Shown here: positions 48,503 to 57,113 of the stretch, piece after piece | Layout: each line of letters opens with the position of its first letter | Position numbering within the stretch: position 1 is the first letter of the stretch | DNA from: Candidatus Gastranaerophilales bacterium | Lineage (GTDB): Bacteria; Cyanobacteriota; Vampirovibrionia; Gastranaerophilales; Gastranaerophilaceae | Length of the DNA stretch: 64,000 bases | NCBI GenBank assembly: GCA_944325825.1 | Contig: CALVBP010000006.1 | Span: 1-64,000, forward strand | Direction: 5' to 3' | Notes under the pieces: model-generated | Seen by the model: only the letters and a program-made list of their open reading frames with translations | Databases searched by the model: none | Told to the model about the DNA's origin: nothing | Translations under genes and position numbers: made by a program

Positions 48503-49582
48503 TTAACTTCCTCTCCTATTATTGTAAACGTATGCTAAAATTTCAGCAACTGCTACATACAGGTCTGATGGTATTATACCATCAATCGGTACAGAATTGT
48601 AGAGGGCACGAGCAACAGGTCTGTTTTCTACAATCGGTACATTATTTTGTTTTGCGATTTCTCTAATCTGAAAAGCCAGGTAATCAACCCCTTTCGCCAC
48701 AACAATCGGGGCCGGAGCTTTGGTTTTATCATACTGTATTGCTACAGCATAATGAGTCGGGTTTGTTACAACAACATCCGCTTTAGGAACCGCTGACATC
48801 ATTCTTTGACGAGCCATCTGCATTTGAATAGACCTGATACGGGCTTTAATCTTAGGATCTCCTTCCGTATCTTTATACTCGTCTTTAACCTCCTGCTTAG
48901 TCATTTTAATAGATTTTTCATATTCATACGTCTGATATTTTTTGTCTAAATACCCGAGAATTAACATTGCTAAACACATATTAATAAGCATGTTAATAAG
49001 TATAGACCCCACAATATGCAGAGCAATAGGGAGTTCAAGGCCAACAAGACCCATTAAATCTCCCTTTCTGCTATTTATTGCAGCATAACCGCATGCCGCA
49101 ACTACAACTATCTTGATTATTGATTTTGCGAACTCTACGAGAGATCTCGGTTGAAAAGGATTAAATATTCTTTTAGCATTTTCAAAAAGTCTTCGGGGAC
49201 TAAGATTTGTTAAATCGAATTTAGCTCTCTGCAGGGCAAAAACATGCCCTACATCCATTCTTACAACTATCACAGCTAATATAAAAAGTAAAACGAAGAA
49301 TGGTAATACAATCATGCCGAGATATTTAAAATAAGGGTATAAAAGCCCGACTATATCCGATATATCAATTGCCGCCGGATTAATATTCTCAAAAGTCTCT
49401 CGCAGCATAGCTTGTATATTGGAAAACATGTACTTTGCTAATACGACAAGAAGAGCTACTCCGCCTATCATAACAAGAGCGGATTCCATATCCTTACTTT
49501 TAGCGACATTTCCTCGTTCACGTTCTTTGGTTCGCCGTCGGGTCGTCGCTTCTTCGGTTTTTTCTGCTGCATCATTACTCAT
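48503..49582 (-). CDS. flhB: Flagellar export gate protein FlhB
   Basis: This 359-residue protein has an N-terminal KTEEATTRRRTKERERGNVAKSKD, four TM helices and a cytoplasmic domain with the autocleavage site in VVTNPTHYAVAI (Asn-Pro-Thr-His, about residue 272). It controls the switch from hook to filament export substrates. VKDEYKDTEGDPKIKARIR is also diagnostic. It is complete. Confidence 0.97.
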   Translation of the reverse strand: MSNDAAEKTEEATTRRRTKERERGNVAKSKDMESALVMIGGVALLVVLAKYMFSNIQAMLRETFENINPAAIDISDIVGLLYPYFKYLGMIVLPFFVLLFILAVIVVRMDVGHVFALQRAKFDLTNLSPRRLFENAKRIFNPFQPRSLVEFAKSIIKIVVVAACGYAAINSRKGDLMGLVGLELPIALHIVGSILINMLINMCLAMLILGYLDKKYQTYEYEKSIKMTKQEVKDEYKDTEGDPKIKARIRSIQMQMARQRMMSAVPKADVVVTNPTHYAVAIQYDKTKAPAPIVVAKGVDYLAFQIREIAKQNNVPIVENRPVARALYNSVPIDGIIPSDLYVAVAEILAYVYNNRRGS

Positions 49583-49615
49583 TTGTCATTAACAACCCTT
49601 TTTATTTTACCCACT

Positions 49616-50395
49616 CTAAAAAATTGCCGCAATCCTTGTCATAAATTGTTCTATAAGTACAGCAATATATTCTGCCATCGGCCGCATAAATATCAAGGAT
49701 AAAAGTAATCCTAAATAAATTTTAAGAGGAATTGATACCATAAATATATTCATTTGCGGCATCATTTTTGATGTAAATCCAAGCAATATATCAGTAATAA
49801 ATAGCACTGCAAAAATCGGAATAGCAATGCCTAAGCCGACTGCAAAGAGCTGCCCCGAAATTATTACTACCTGTTCAACCATGCCGGGAGTAAAATTAAA
49901 AACATATCCGGCCGGCAAAGTTTTAAAACTATTATATATAGCAGAAAATAACCATCTGTGAGCACCGAGTACTATAAACAGCATTGATGCAAGATATGTG
50001 TATGCCTGCGTTATAACAGGGGAGTTCCCTCCGGAAGCAGGATTTAACGCCTGGTCTGCAGATATACCCATTTGAATTGCAAAAGTATTAACCCCCAATT
50101 CAATACCCGCAAATAAAATATTTGCACAAAATCCTATTGCATACCCGATTAAAAACTCCTTAAACAATATAAGAGTTAATGCAGGAACCGAAGTAGGAGT
50201 TACAAACGAAGTATTCGCCTGTACTATCGGAAATAAGATAAAAGCTATAGCTGCGGCAAGCCATACCTTTATTTGGGTTGGAATAGGATATGTTGAAAAC
50301 AGCGGAGCTGAAGCAAACAGTCCTGACAATCTTGTAAATATTGCCATAAAAAGTATTATATTACCGACCGAAAATAACACATCCAGATTAAACAT
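49616..50395 (-). CDS. fliR: Flagellar export gate protein FliR
   Basis: This 259-residue membrane protein has about six hydrophobic segments and the family pattern ARLSGLF-like (FTRLSGLFASAPLFS), IQMGISADQALNPASGGNSPVI, and LLGFTSKMMPQMNIFMVSIPLKIYLGL. Its ATG overlaps the fliQ stop. It forms the central gate with FliP and FliQ. Confidence 0.95.
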   Translation of the reverse strand: MFNLDVLFSVGNIILFMAIFTRLSGLFASAPLFSTYPIPTQIKVWLAAAIAFILFPIVQANTSFVTPTSVPALTLILFKEFLIGYAIGFCANILFAGIELGVNTFAIQMGISADQALNPASGGNSPVITQAYTYLASMLFIVLGAHRWLFSAIYNSFKTLPAGYVFNFTPGMVEQVVIISGQLFAVGLGIAIPIFAVLFITDILLGFTSKMMPQMNIFMVSIPLKIYLGLLLSLIFMRPMAEYIAVLIEQFMTRIAAIF

Positions 50396-50670
50396 TAAAA
50401 TCCGCCTATAAGTTGAGGAATCATATCCATAAATTCATTCGTTGTAGTAATGAATACACTTATCATCCAGGGAAGAAGAAATATAAGCAGAATTACGCAA
50501 CCGACAATTTTAGGAACAAATGTTAAAGTTGATTCCTGTATCTGAGTAACGGTTTGAAAGACACTGACTATAAGACCTATTACAACACCTACAAGCAAAA
50601 TCGGCACTGACATTTGCAGGGTTAATATAAACATCTTCTGTAAAAGAGTTATAACTATATCTTGATTCAT
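50395..50670 (-). CDS. fliQ: Flagellar export gate protein FliQ
   Basis: This 91-residue protein has two TM helices (VPILLVGVVIGLIVSVFQTVTQIQESTLTFVPK is the family core, then GCVILLIFLLPWMISVF). It lies three bases after fliP and overlaps fliR by one base. Confidence 0.96.
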   Translation of the reverse strand: MNQDIVITLLQKMFILTLQMSVPILLVGVVIGLIVSVFQTVTQIQESTLTFVPKIVGCVILLIFLLPWMISVFITTTNEFMDMIPQLIGGF

Positions 50671-50673
50671 TTA

Positions 50674-51426
50674 CTACCTCACAAAACTATCAACAAGAGA
50701 TTTAACAACCAAATACCACCCGTCTACCATAACAAACATAATAAGTTTAAACGGCAACGCTATCATCGTAGGAGGAAGGAACATCATACCCATTGATACA
50801 AGTACACTTGAAACTACTATATCAATAACAAGAAATGGCAGATACACAACAAACCCTATCGTAAAAGCCGTCTTTAATTCGCTTAAGATAAATGCCGGCA
50901 GCAGCACATAAGTAGGAACATCGTTTTTGTTTTTTGGCTTTTCAATTTTTGCCATACGTACAAAAAGAGCCAGCTCTTTTTCGTGAGTCTGTTTAAACAT
51001 AAATGTTCTTATCGGCTCTATACCTCTATCCAAAGCTACTTGTTGTGTTATTTGATTATTCATATAAGGCTGGAGGGCCTTTTCATTAATTTCGTTGAAT
51101 GTCGGAGCCATTATAAAAAATGTTAAGATTAAGGCCAAGCTGGTTAAAACCTGATTCGGAGGTAATGTTGTTGTACCGATAGCTTGTCTTGTGATTGACA
51201 GAACAACTACAAGTCTTATAAAAGAAGTTGTCATAACCAAAATACTTGGTGCCAGTGTTAATATGGTCAACCAGATAAGAATCTGTAAACCGTTTGAAAA
51301 GTCTTGAGGAGTATTAGCCGTCTGTATACCAATGTTTATATTAGGGAAAGTCATTGCGGCAGAAGAAGGCAAAATACTCAACAGAATTCCGCCCAGTGTA
51401 AATCCCCACTTTTTAATATCTTTCAT
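50674..51426 (-). CDS. fliP: Flagellar export gate protein FliP
   Basis: This 250-residue protein has a cleavable signal (WGFTLGGILLSILPSSAAM) as in other FliP proteins. Its four TM segments include the conserved TSFIRLVVVLSITRQAIGTTTLPPNQVL and LLPAFILSELKTAFTIGFVVYLPFLVIDIVVSSVLVSMGMMFLPP. It is the first gene of the fliP-fliQ-fliR-flhB-flhA-pilZ series. Confidence 0.97.
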   Translation of the reverse strand: MKDIKKWGFTLGGILLSILPSSAAMTFPNINIGIQTANTPQDFSNGLQILIWLTILTLAPSILVMTTSFIRLVVVLSITRQAIGTTTLPPNQVLTSLALILTFFIMAPTFNEINEKALQPYMNNQITQQVALDRGIEPIRTFMFKQTHEKELALFVRMAKIEKPKNKNDVPTYVLLPAFILSELKTAFTIGFVVYLPFLVIDIVVSSVLVSMGMMFLPPTMIALPFKLIMFVMVDGWYLVVKSLVDSFVR

Positions 51427-51567
51427 ATTAATATTTCCTTAAAATCAACTACCCAAGAAGAGGCAAAGTACTCTTCCCCACTACATAGTACAATATATTG
51501 CAAGCAGTGGCAATCTGTTAAGATATATTAATAGTAAAAGCTGGAGTTAAAAATAGATTCCGTGAAC

Positions 51568-53151
51568 CTATCTTGATATACGTAAATGTCTGTTTTCACC
51601 TTCACCTATTGAAGTACTTTGAAGTCCGTATTGTTCGACAAGCTCATGCTGAAGTTTCCTAATCTGAGTATTTTGAGGTTCAAGCTCAATTACTTCCGCC
51701 CCATCCATAACCTGCTTTATAGCAGCCTTAACTTCATCCAGAGCATCTTCGGTTTCATCTTTATAGCCTGTATCATATTCATTATCATAAGGCTTTATAT
51801 CAAGAGCATCTTTCAAAACTTTTTGAATCTGCGCCATAGAGTTTGTTTTTACATAGAATATTTGTACTCTATATTCTTTAGCTGTATTCAATATCTTAGC
51901 GCCGCCTTTAGCAAAGTTTTTGTGTGCTATTACTATATCTGCATCTTCAATATTTCTTGTTATTTCCAGATTAAAATCCAGTCTTTCGATAAGTTTTTCC
52001 ACAATTGTTCTTGAAACCGCATATAAATAAACTTTTCTAAGAGGTTTGTTTTGTTCACAGTATTTTTGTCTTGAGAATGTAAAATTCATGCTATTTTCAT
52101 CACGGGTAACTGTTTTATCCTGAATTTGAAGAGGTTCTGATTCAACAGGCAACTCAGAGCTTGAAACATTCTCATTTTCGACCTTTCTGATTTCAGGTCT
52201 TATTGGCCATCCTCTGAGTATATAGTCAACAGCTTCAGCACTGTTTTTGTAAACGGCAAGCGTATTTCTATCTATAATTTCAATAACAACATCAAATGTA
52301 GGTTGCTTTTCTCTTTCTAATACTGTTTTTTGAGAAGCTCTCCTTTTTGCTTCATCATCACCCAATGTTACAGACTGGATTCCGCCTACCAAATCCGATA
52401 ATGTCGGGTTTTTTATAAGACTTTCGAGATTATTACCATGTGCAGTTGCAATAAGCATTACTCCTCGTTCCGCTATAGTTCTTGCAGCTTGAGCCTCGGC
52501 TTCCGTCCCTATTTCATCGACAACAATAACCTCAGGAGTGTGATTTTCTACAGCCTCAATCATTATGTCCTTTTGATATTCCGGTTGAGAAACCTGCATT
52601 CTTCTGGCTGAACCGACAGCCGGGTGCGGAGTATCCCCGTCTCCAGCTATTTCATTTGAAGTATCCACTATCACAACACGCTTGCCAAGTTCATCTGCCA
52701 CAAGTCTTGAAATTTCACGCAATTTTGTAGTCTTCCCAACACCGGGCGGTCCAAGGAAAAGAATACTTTTACCCTGGGTACAAATATCTTTTATACAATT
52801 TATCGTTCCAGTTACAACTCTGCCGATACGACAAGTTAATCCTACGACTTTTCCCTGCCGGTTTCTGATAGCACTTATTCTGTGCAATGTTCCGGGAATT
52901 CCTGTCCTGTTATCATGCGTAAATTCTTGTATATGTGAAGTAACACAAGAAATATCTTCATCATTCACAATATCACAATTCAATCGATCAATTTTCCCGC
53001 CGGCGTGGCGAATCTCCGGGACTCTTCCTATATCTAAAACAATTTCAATAACGTCATCTAACTGCTCATTTGACAGATTTGAGATAACTTTTTGGGGCAT
53101 AACGGCCAATAATCTTTCAAGGTCATTGTGGAATTGTAAATTACTTGTCAT
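51568..53151 (-). CDS. ycf45: Ycf45-type AAA+ ATPase with R3H domain
   Basis: This 527-residue protein has a SpoIIIAA-like/Ycf45 ATPase core with Walker A in LFLGPPGVGKTTKLREISR (about 133-150), VVIVDTSNEIAGDGD, ARRMQVSQP and Walker B in VIVVDEIGTEAEAQAA. An acidic linker and a C-terminal DNA/RNA-binding region with R3H features (about 460-527, ELVEQYGLQSTSIGEGENRHLRIS) follow. The family is shared by cyanobacteria, plastids and some Firmicutes; its function is not established, and single-stranded nucleic acid binding is likely. It is separated from fliP by 140 bases. Confidence 0.87.
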   Translation of the reverse strand: MTSNLQFHNDLERLLAVMPQKVISNLSNEQLDDVIEIVLDIGRVPEIRHAGGKIDRLNCDIVNDEDISCVTSHIQEFTHDNRTGIPGTLHRISAIRNRQGKVVGLTCRIGRVVTGTINCIKDICTQGKSILFLGPPGVGKTTKLREISRLVADELGKRVVIVDTSNEIAGDGDTPHPAVGSARRMQVSQPEYQKDIMIEAVENHTPEVIVVDEIGTEAEAQAARTIAERGVMLIATAHGNNLESLIKNPTLSDLVGGIQSVTLGDDEAKRRASQKTVLEREKQPTFDVVIEIIDRNTLAVYKNSAEAVDYILRGWPIRPEIRKVENENVSSSELPVESEPLQIQDKTVTRDENSMNFTFSRQKYCEQNKPLRKVYLYAVSRTIVEKLIERLDFNLEITRNIEDADIVIAHKNFAKGGAKILNTAKEYRVQIFYVKTNSMAQIQKVLKDALDIKPYDNEYDTGYKDETEDALDEVKAAIKQVMDGAEVIELEPQNTQIRKLQHELVEQYGLQSTSIGEGENRHLRISR

Positions 53152-53329
53152 GTTTATATAAAATGCCTTTCTGCTCTCGCATTTGGCTGCAAACTGTCTA
53201 AGCTATCTCCTACTTTTATTATATCATATTTTTACATTCATTTTAGTTGTTTGTCACTATTGTAAAGATATATTAAGCTTTGTTTTAGTGTCCACAATAC
53301 GCTTATTGAAAGAGTTTGAACGCAAATAA

Positions 53330-53352
53330 AAAAGCGGGTAACAAACCCGCCT
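53330..53352 (-). terminator. Terminator of the EF-hand-like small gene
   Basis: GCGGGT (53334-53339) pairs with ACCCGC (53345-53350). On the minus strand it is followed by TTTTTTATTT, just after the gene end at 53372. Confidence 0.82.
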
Positions 53353-53371
53353 TTAAAATACCTTATTCTTT

Positions 53372-53671
53372 TTATACTCCTGACTCGTTTTTATCCTTTA
53401 CTTTAGCCTGCTCTTCTTTTTCTGCTTCTTCGTCTTGAGTTTCTCTCTTCTGCTCCAGCTCTTCATTATACATTACTGCGAACTGTTCATACAATTCCGA
53501 ATCATCCAGTATTTCATCCAGTTCCAGATAATTATTTTCATCAACATTAGCTTCTGCATATTTATCGGCATCAACGCCGTATTTTTGAGCCTGATTCGCT
53601 GTCAGCTTATCTGAACCAATTGTTTTAATTATAAAGTTTTTCAGAACATTTGCATTAATATTGGTTGACAT
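53372..53671 (-). CDS. Small acidic protein with one EF-hand-like loop
   Basis: This 99-residue protein has a helix, then a 12-residue loop matching the EF-hand pattern (NVDENNYLELDE: N1, D3, N5, a central N in place of Gly, L8, E12), then a helix, and a Glu/Lys-rich coiled-coil tail (EELEQKRETQDEEAEKEEQA). The calcium-binding role is inferred. It has no signal peptide, and a terminator follows. Confidence 0.55.
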   Translation of the reverse strand: MSTNINANVLKNFIIKTIGSDKLTANQAQKYGVDADKYAEANVDENNYLELDEILDDSELYEQFAVMYNEELEQKRETQDEEAEKEEQAKVKDKNESGV

Positions 53672-53748
53672 AATTTGTCTCCTTATAGCTTATTCATCTT
53701 ACTTACATATATTAAAAGTATATAAAAAATAGCTAATTTCAGACCTTA

Positions 53749-53777
53749 TAAAAATTGTTACAAAAGTTAACAATTTT
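53749..53777 (-). terminator. AT-rich terminator overlapping the glmU stop codon
   Basis: AAATTGTTA (53752-53760) pairs with TAACAATTT (53768-53776). On the minus strand the hairpin overlaps the last codons of glmU and is followed by TTTTTATAA. Confidence 0.55.
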
Positions 53778-55044
53778 TCTTTACCCAGTTTGATAAAACT
53801 CTTAACGGAGCTCTTGTAATTGCTAAGGCCCACGCAGGTACATTCTTAGTAATAACACCTACTGCACCTACATTTGCACCTTCTTCTATTGTTACAGGAG
53901 CAACCAGTACCGAGTTTGAGCCGATTTTTGCATTATCTTTTATTATTGTTTTACTTTTTATTTTGGTTAAAGGATTATAATTTGCAGTTATTGTTCCGGC
54001 TCCGATATTAACGTTAGAACCTATTTCGCTATCACCCAAATAAGTCAGGTGGCAGGCATTTGTATGAGATTTTATTGTCGTCTTTTTAACTTCAACGAAG
54101 TTCCCGATTTTAACATAATCTTCCAGAACGACATCACCTCTTAAATGTGCAAATGGTCCAATTTTACAATGCGCTCCGATTTTATTTTTTCCGTTTATAT
54201 AGCAAGATGGATATATAACGGTGTCGTGTTCTATTTCTGTTTCAGGACTAATCCAGGTTGTTGAAGGGTCTATAATTTGAACCCCGTTTTCAAGATGTTT
54301 CCTTATAGTTCTTTCATTCATATATTTAGAAGCTTCGGCTAATTCAACTTTTGAATTTATCCCAAAGATTTCCTTCTTATCTTTAATGGTATAAATATTT
54401 GATTTTAAACCATTTTCGTTCGCCCATTTAACGATATCTGTTAAATAATATTCCCCCTGTGCATTATTTGTTTTTAAATTAGAAAAGGCTTGTTTGATTT
54501 TGCCCCAATTCAGACAATAAGCTCCTGCATTAATTTCTTTAATAGATATTTGTTCTTCTGTTGCATCTTTAGCTTCAACAATTGAATCCAACGAACCATC
54601 AGATTTTCTGATTACCCGACCCAGATTTGCGGGATTATCAAATATAGCACTCATTATTGTTAAATCATCACCTGATTCGGAATGAAATCTTATAAATTCC
54701 TTTAGAGAATCCGAAGTAATAAGAGGAATATCGCCGTTAAGAATAAGTACACTGCCTGTATAACTATTCAAATATGGTAAGACCATACTTACCGCATGAC
54801 CGGTTCCGAGCTGTGGTGATTGCAGAACAGTCTTTGTTTCCGGATAGTTTACTTTTAGATATTCTTCCACCCTTTCTGATTGATGTCCTACTATTACAAA
54901 TTGTTCTTCAACAAGCCCGGTTCCTTCAACCGCATCAAGTACATACCCTAAAAGAGTTTTATCAAAAATTGTATGCAAAACTTTAGGAGTATCCGATTTC
55001 ATTCTGGTTCCTTTTCCTGCGGCCATTATAATAGATTTAAGCAT
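53767..55044 (-). CDS. glmU: Bifunctional UDP-GlcNAc pyrophosphorylase / GlcN-1-P acetyltransferase
   Basis: This 425-residue enzyme makes UDP-GlcNAc for peptidoglycan and LPS. The N-terminal uridyltransferase half has MAAGKGTRMKSDTPKVLH, QLGTGHAVS and LILNGDIPLI. The C-terminal left-handed beta-helix acetyltransferase half has HLRGDVVLEDYVKIGNFVEVKKTTI, HLTYLGDSEIGSNVNIGAGTITANY and KIGSNSVLVAPVTI. It is about 25-30 residues shorter than E. coli GlmU, mainly at the C-terminus, but both active-site regions are complete. Confidence 0.95.
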   Translation of the reverse strand: MLKSIIMAAGKGTRMKSDTPKVLHTIFDKTLLGYVLDAVEGTGLVEEQFVIVGHQSERVEEYLKVNYPETKTVLQSPQLGTGHAVSMVLPYLNSYTGSVLILNGDIPLITSDSLKEFIRFHSESGDDLTIMSAIFDNPANLGRVIRKSDGSLDSIVEAKDATEEQISIKEINAGAYCLNWGKIKQAFSNLKTNNAQGEYYLTDIVKWANENGLKSNIYTIKDKKEIFGINSKVELAEASKYMNERTIRKHLENGVQIIDPSTTWISPETEIEHDTVIYPSCYINGKNKIGAHCKIGPFAHLRGDVVLEDYVKIGNFVEVKKTTIKSHTNACHLTYLGDSEIGSNVNIGAGTITANYNPLTKIKSKTIIKDNAKIGSNSVLVAPVTIEEGANVGAVGVITKNVPAWALAITRAPLRVLSNWVKKNC

Positions 55045-55213
55045 ATATTTCTCCCCTTACAAATACATAATAATTCTAACATAAAGAGAGAAAAATAAAT
55101 AAGTAATACCTGATAAAATGGTGAAAAATAAGTACAGCTATTAAAAAATCTTCACAAACCGTTTGCAATTTAAATATGTTTATTTTAGTATTACATCATA
55201 CGCCGATTTATAG

Positions 55214-55236
55214 AGAATGTGTTTTTCCCACATTCT
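55214..55236 (+). promoter_or_regulatory. Hairpin in the rpmG leader
   Basis: An eight-base-pair stem AGAATGTG / CACATTCT with a seven-base loop is followed by ATTTTAAAAAGG, about 85 bases before rpmG. It could be an attenuator or a folded leader. The rest of the 55045-55322 spacer is AT-rich without further clear signals. Confidence 0.35.
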
Positions 55237-55322
55237 ATTTTAAAAAGGTTAAAAGGGGTAAATTATACTGGCTACAGCCCCATAAAATAGCATTAAAAAT
55301 TAATCATAAAGGAACAATGAAA

Positions 55323-55490
55323 ATGGGTATCAAAGGTAAAAACGACAGAATGGTAGTTCTTGCTTGTGAAGATTGCAAGGAAAGAAATTACACTACAGTA
55401 AAAAATAAAAAGAACACAAAAGACAGATTAGAATTAAGCAAATACTGTCCGACTTGCAAAAAGCATACTACTCACAAAGAAACGAAATAA
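55323..55490 (+). CDS. rpmG: Ribosomal protein bL33
   Basis: This 55-residue protein is [19 protein letters not shown]... with two zinc-type CxxC pairs (CEDC and CPTC) and [20 protein letters not shown], typical of L33. I used the second ATG because AAAGGA is nine bases before it; the one at 55317, two codons earlier, is equally in frame. A longer upstream frame exists but is not needed. It lies upstream of tRNA-Trp and secE, the usual bacterial order. Confidence 0.95.
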   Translation: MGIKGKNDRMVVLACEDCKERNYTTVKNKKNTKDRLELSKYCPTCKKHTTHKETK

Positions 55491-55493
55491 GGC

Positions 55494-55548
55494 GTGAATC
55501 GTGAATCGTGAATCGGTTTCTGCGAATCACGAATTGCGAATCACGGTT
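55494..55548 (+). repeat. Heptamer (GTGAATC)3 and partial inverted copies before tRNA-Trp
   Basis: Three tandem GTGAATC units are followed by GCGAATCACG units (two copies). The blocks can pair imperfectly with each other. It lies between rpmG and tRNA-Trp. Confidence 0.7.
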
Positions 55549-55550
55549 TT

Positions 55551-55623
55551 GCGTCCTTAGTTCAGTTGGTAGAACGTCGGTCTCCAAAACCGGATGTCGA
55601 GGGTTCGAGTCCTTCAGGGCGCG
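55551..55623 (+). tRNA. tRNA-Trp(CCA)
   Basis: Acceptor GCGTCCT/AGGGCGC, anticodon loop CTCCAAA with anticodon CCA, T-arm GGGTTCGAGTCC. CCA is not encoded. It lies between rpmG and secE as in many bacteria. Confidence 0.95.
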
Positions 55624-55646
55624 ATTTATAAAATAGGATACAAATT

Positions 55647-55871
55647 ATGAACGACTCAATAGAAAATATAAAAAATAGTATAACCACTTATTTTAAAGGC
55701 GTACGCACCGAATGGGGCAAAATTACCTGGCCGGAAAAACACCAGGTTGTGGTTGAAACTTTTTTTGTTGTAGCCATCGTATTTGTATTTACAATATTTA
55801 TCTATATTGCAGATAAGATATTTGAATTCGGTGTCGACAGACTTGAACAAATTATACGAACACTACACTAA
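55647..55871 (+). CDS. secE: Preprotein translocase subunit SecE
   Basis: This 74-residue single-TM protein has YFKGVRTEWGKITWPEKHQVVVETFFVVAIVFVFTIFIYIADKIF; the EW-x-K-I-x-W-P segment before the helix is the family hallmark. It clamps SecY in the inner membrane. It lies after tRNA-Trp and 33 bases before nusG. Confidence 0.96.
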   Translation: MNDSIENIKNSITTYFKGVRTEWGKITWPEKHQVVVETFFVVAIVFVFTIFIYIADKIFEFGVDRLEQIIRTLH

Positions 55872-55904
55872 ACAATATGGAAGCTTTAATAAAGGGTAAG
55901 AATA

Positions 55905-56510
55905 ATGACTGAAAAAGACGAAAATATCGTAAACGAAGAAATTACGGAAGAATCAAAAGACGAAGCTAAAACTTCCGACAAAAAGAACCAAAAACGCTGG
56001 TATATTGTTCATACATATTCAGGTTATGAAAATAAAGTAAAGAGTAACCTTGAAAAACGTATTGAGTATATGAATATGGCTGATAAAATATTCAGAGTTG
56101 AGGTTCCGCAAAAAACCGTTACCCAGATTAAAGGCGGAAGAAAGCAAGAAAAAGAAGAAAAAATCTTCCCCGGATATGTTCTTGTAGAAATGATTATGGA
56201 TGAGGACAGCTGGTATGTTGTAAGACATACTGCAGGTGTTACAAAATTCGTAGGCTCTGCCAAGAAACCTATACCGGCTAAAGAAAGTGAAATTAAAAAG
56301 ATTATTCACCGTTCCAGCACGCAGACTCAAAAAGTTGAAATGGATGTTAAGGTTGGTGAAAAAGTCAGAATTATATCAGGACCGTTTGCAGAGTTTGTCG
56401 GTGACATTACAGAAGTTTACCCTGATAAAGCAAAACTTCGTGCAATGGTTTCTATCTTCGGACGTGAAACTCCGGTTGAGTTAGAATATAAACAAATTCA
56501 AAAATTATAA
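55905..56510 (+). CDS. nusG: Transcription termination/antitermination factor NusG
   Basis: This 201-residue protein has an acidic N-terminal extension, the NGN domain (WYIVHTYSGYENKVKSNLEKRI, EEKIFPGYVLVEMIM) and a C-terminal KOW domain (VGEKVRIISGPFAEFVGDITEVYPDKAKLRAMVSIFGR). It binds RNA polymerase and links to ribosomes or Rho. Confidence 0.97.
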   Translation: MTEKDENIVNEEITEESKDEAKTSDKKNQKRWYIVHTYSGYENKVKSNLEKRIEYMNMADKIFRVEVPQKTVTQIKGGRKQEKEEKIFPGYVLVEMIMDEDSWYVVRHTAGVTKFVGSAKKPIPAKESEIKKIIHRSSTQTQKVEMDVKVGEKVRIISGPFAEFVGDITEVYPDKAKLRAMVSIFGRETPVELEYKQIQKL

Positions 56511-56527
56511 TAAATTACACTAAATAG

Positions 56528-56559
56528 CGTGGAAGGGATAAAATCCCGTTAGTACCACG
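56528..56559 (+). promoter_or_regulatory. L1-binding-type hairpin upstream of rplK
   Basis: CGTGG pairs with CCACG, enclosing an internal loop AA opposite GTTAGTA, then GGGAT pairs with ATCCC. The GTGGAAGG and ACCAC sides resemble the L1 site in 23S rRNA. The ribosome binding site AAGGAG follows at once. Confidence 0.65.
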
Positions 56560-56572
56560 GAAGGAGAAAAAA

Positions 56573-56998
56573 ATGGCAAAGAAAGTAGTAGGAAAAATTA
56601 AACTGCAAATCGAAGCAGGTAAAGCTAATCCGTCACCACCGGTTGGTCCGGCTCTCGGTCAGCATGGTGTTAACATCATGGATTTTTGTAAGCAGTTCAA
56701 TGCTAAAACCGAATCTCAAGCAGGTTACATTATCCCTGTTGTTATTGACGTATACGAAGACAGAAGTTTTACTTTTGTTACTAAATCACCTCCGGCTCCG
56801 GTTTTGATTAAAAAGGCATTAAATCTTTCTAAAGGTTCTGCTGTGCCTAATAAAACTAAGGTAGCTGAAATTACCAGAGAACAGCTTGAAGAAATAGCTA
56901 AAATCAAGATGAATGACTTGAACGCTACAACTATGGAAGCAGCTGTCAACATGATTAAAGGCTCTTGCAGAGCTATGGGTGTTACTGTTAAAGAATAG
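56573..56998 (+). CDS. rplK: Ribosomal protein uL11
   Basis: This 141-residue protein has the N-terminal [34 protein letters not shown], the signature for L11, and the C-terminal rRNA-binding domain ([18 protein letters not shown]). It is part of the GTPase-associated centre. AAGGAG and the L1-like hairpin precede it. Confidence 0.98.
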   Translation: MAKKVVGKIKLQIEAGKANPSPPVGPALGQHGVNIMDFCKQFNAKTESQAGYIIPVVIDVYEDRSFTFVTKSPPAPVLIKKALNLSKGSAVPNKTKVAEITREQLEEIAKIKMNDLNATTMEAAVNMIKGSCRAMGVTVKE

Positions 56999-57069
56999 GC
57001 GTAAGCCCGGTGCGTAGCCGGTGTTGATCTTCCCAAAGAGGCAGTAAAGCACAATAATGTAATTAAACA

Positions 57070-57098
57070 ATGGAAGGACTTTCGTCCGTTATCACCAT
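57070..57098 (+). promoter_or_regulatory. L1-binding-type hairpin upstream of rplA
   Basis: ATGG pairs with CCAT and GGAC with GTCC, with the same asymmetric internal loop (AA opposite GTTATCA) as the copy before rplK. AAAGGA follows directly. Confidence 0.65.
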
Positions 57099-57113
57099 GA
57101 AAGGAAAAGAAAA

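Noticed and set aside
55876-55902. TGGAAG in the nusG leader as a third L1-type hairpin
   Set aside because: The closing ACCA side and the GTTA internal loop are missing.
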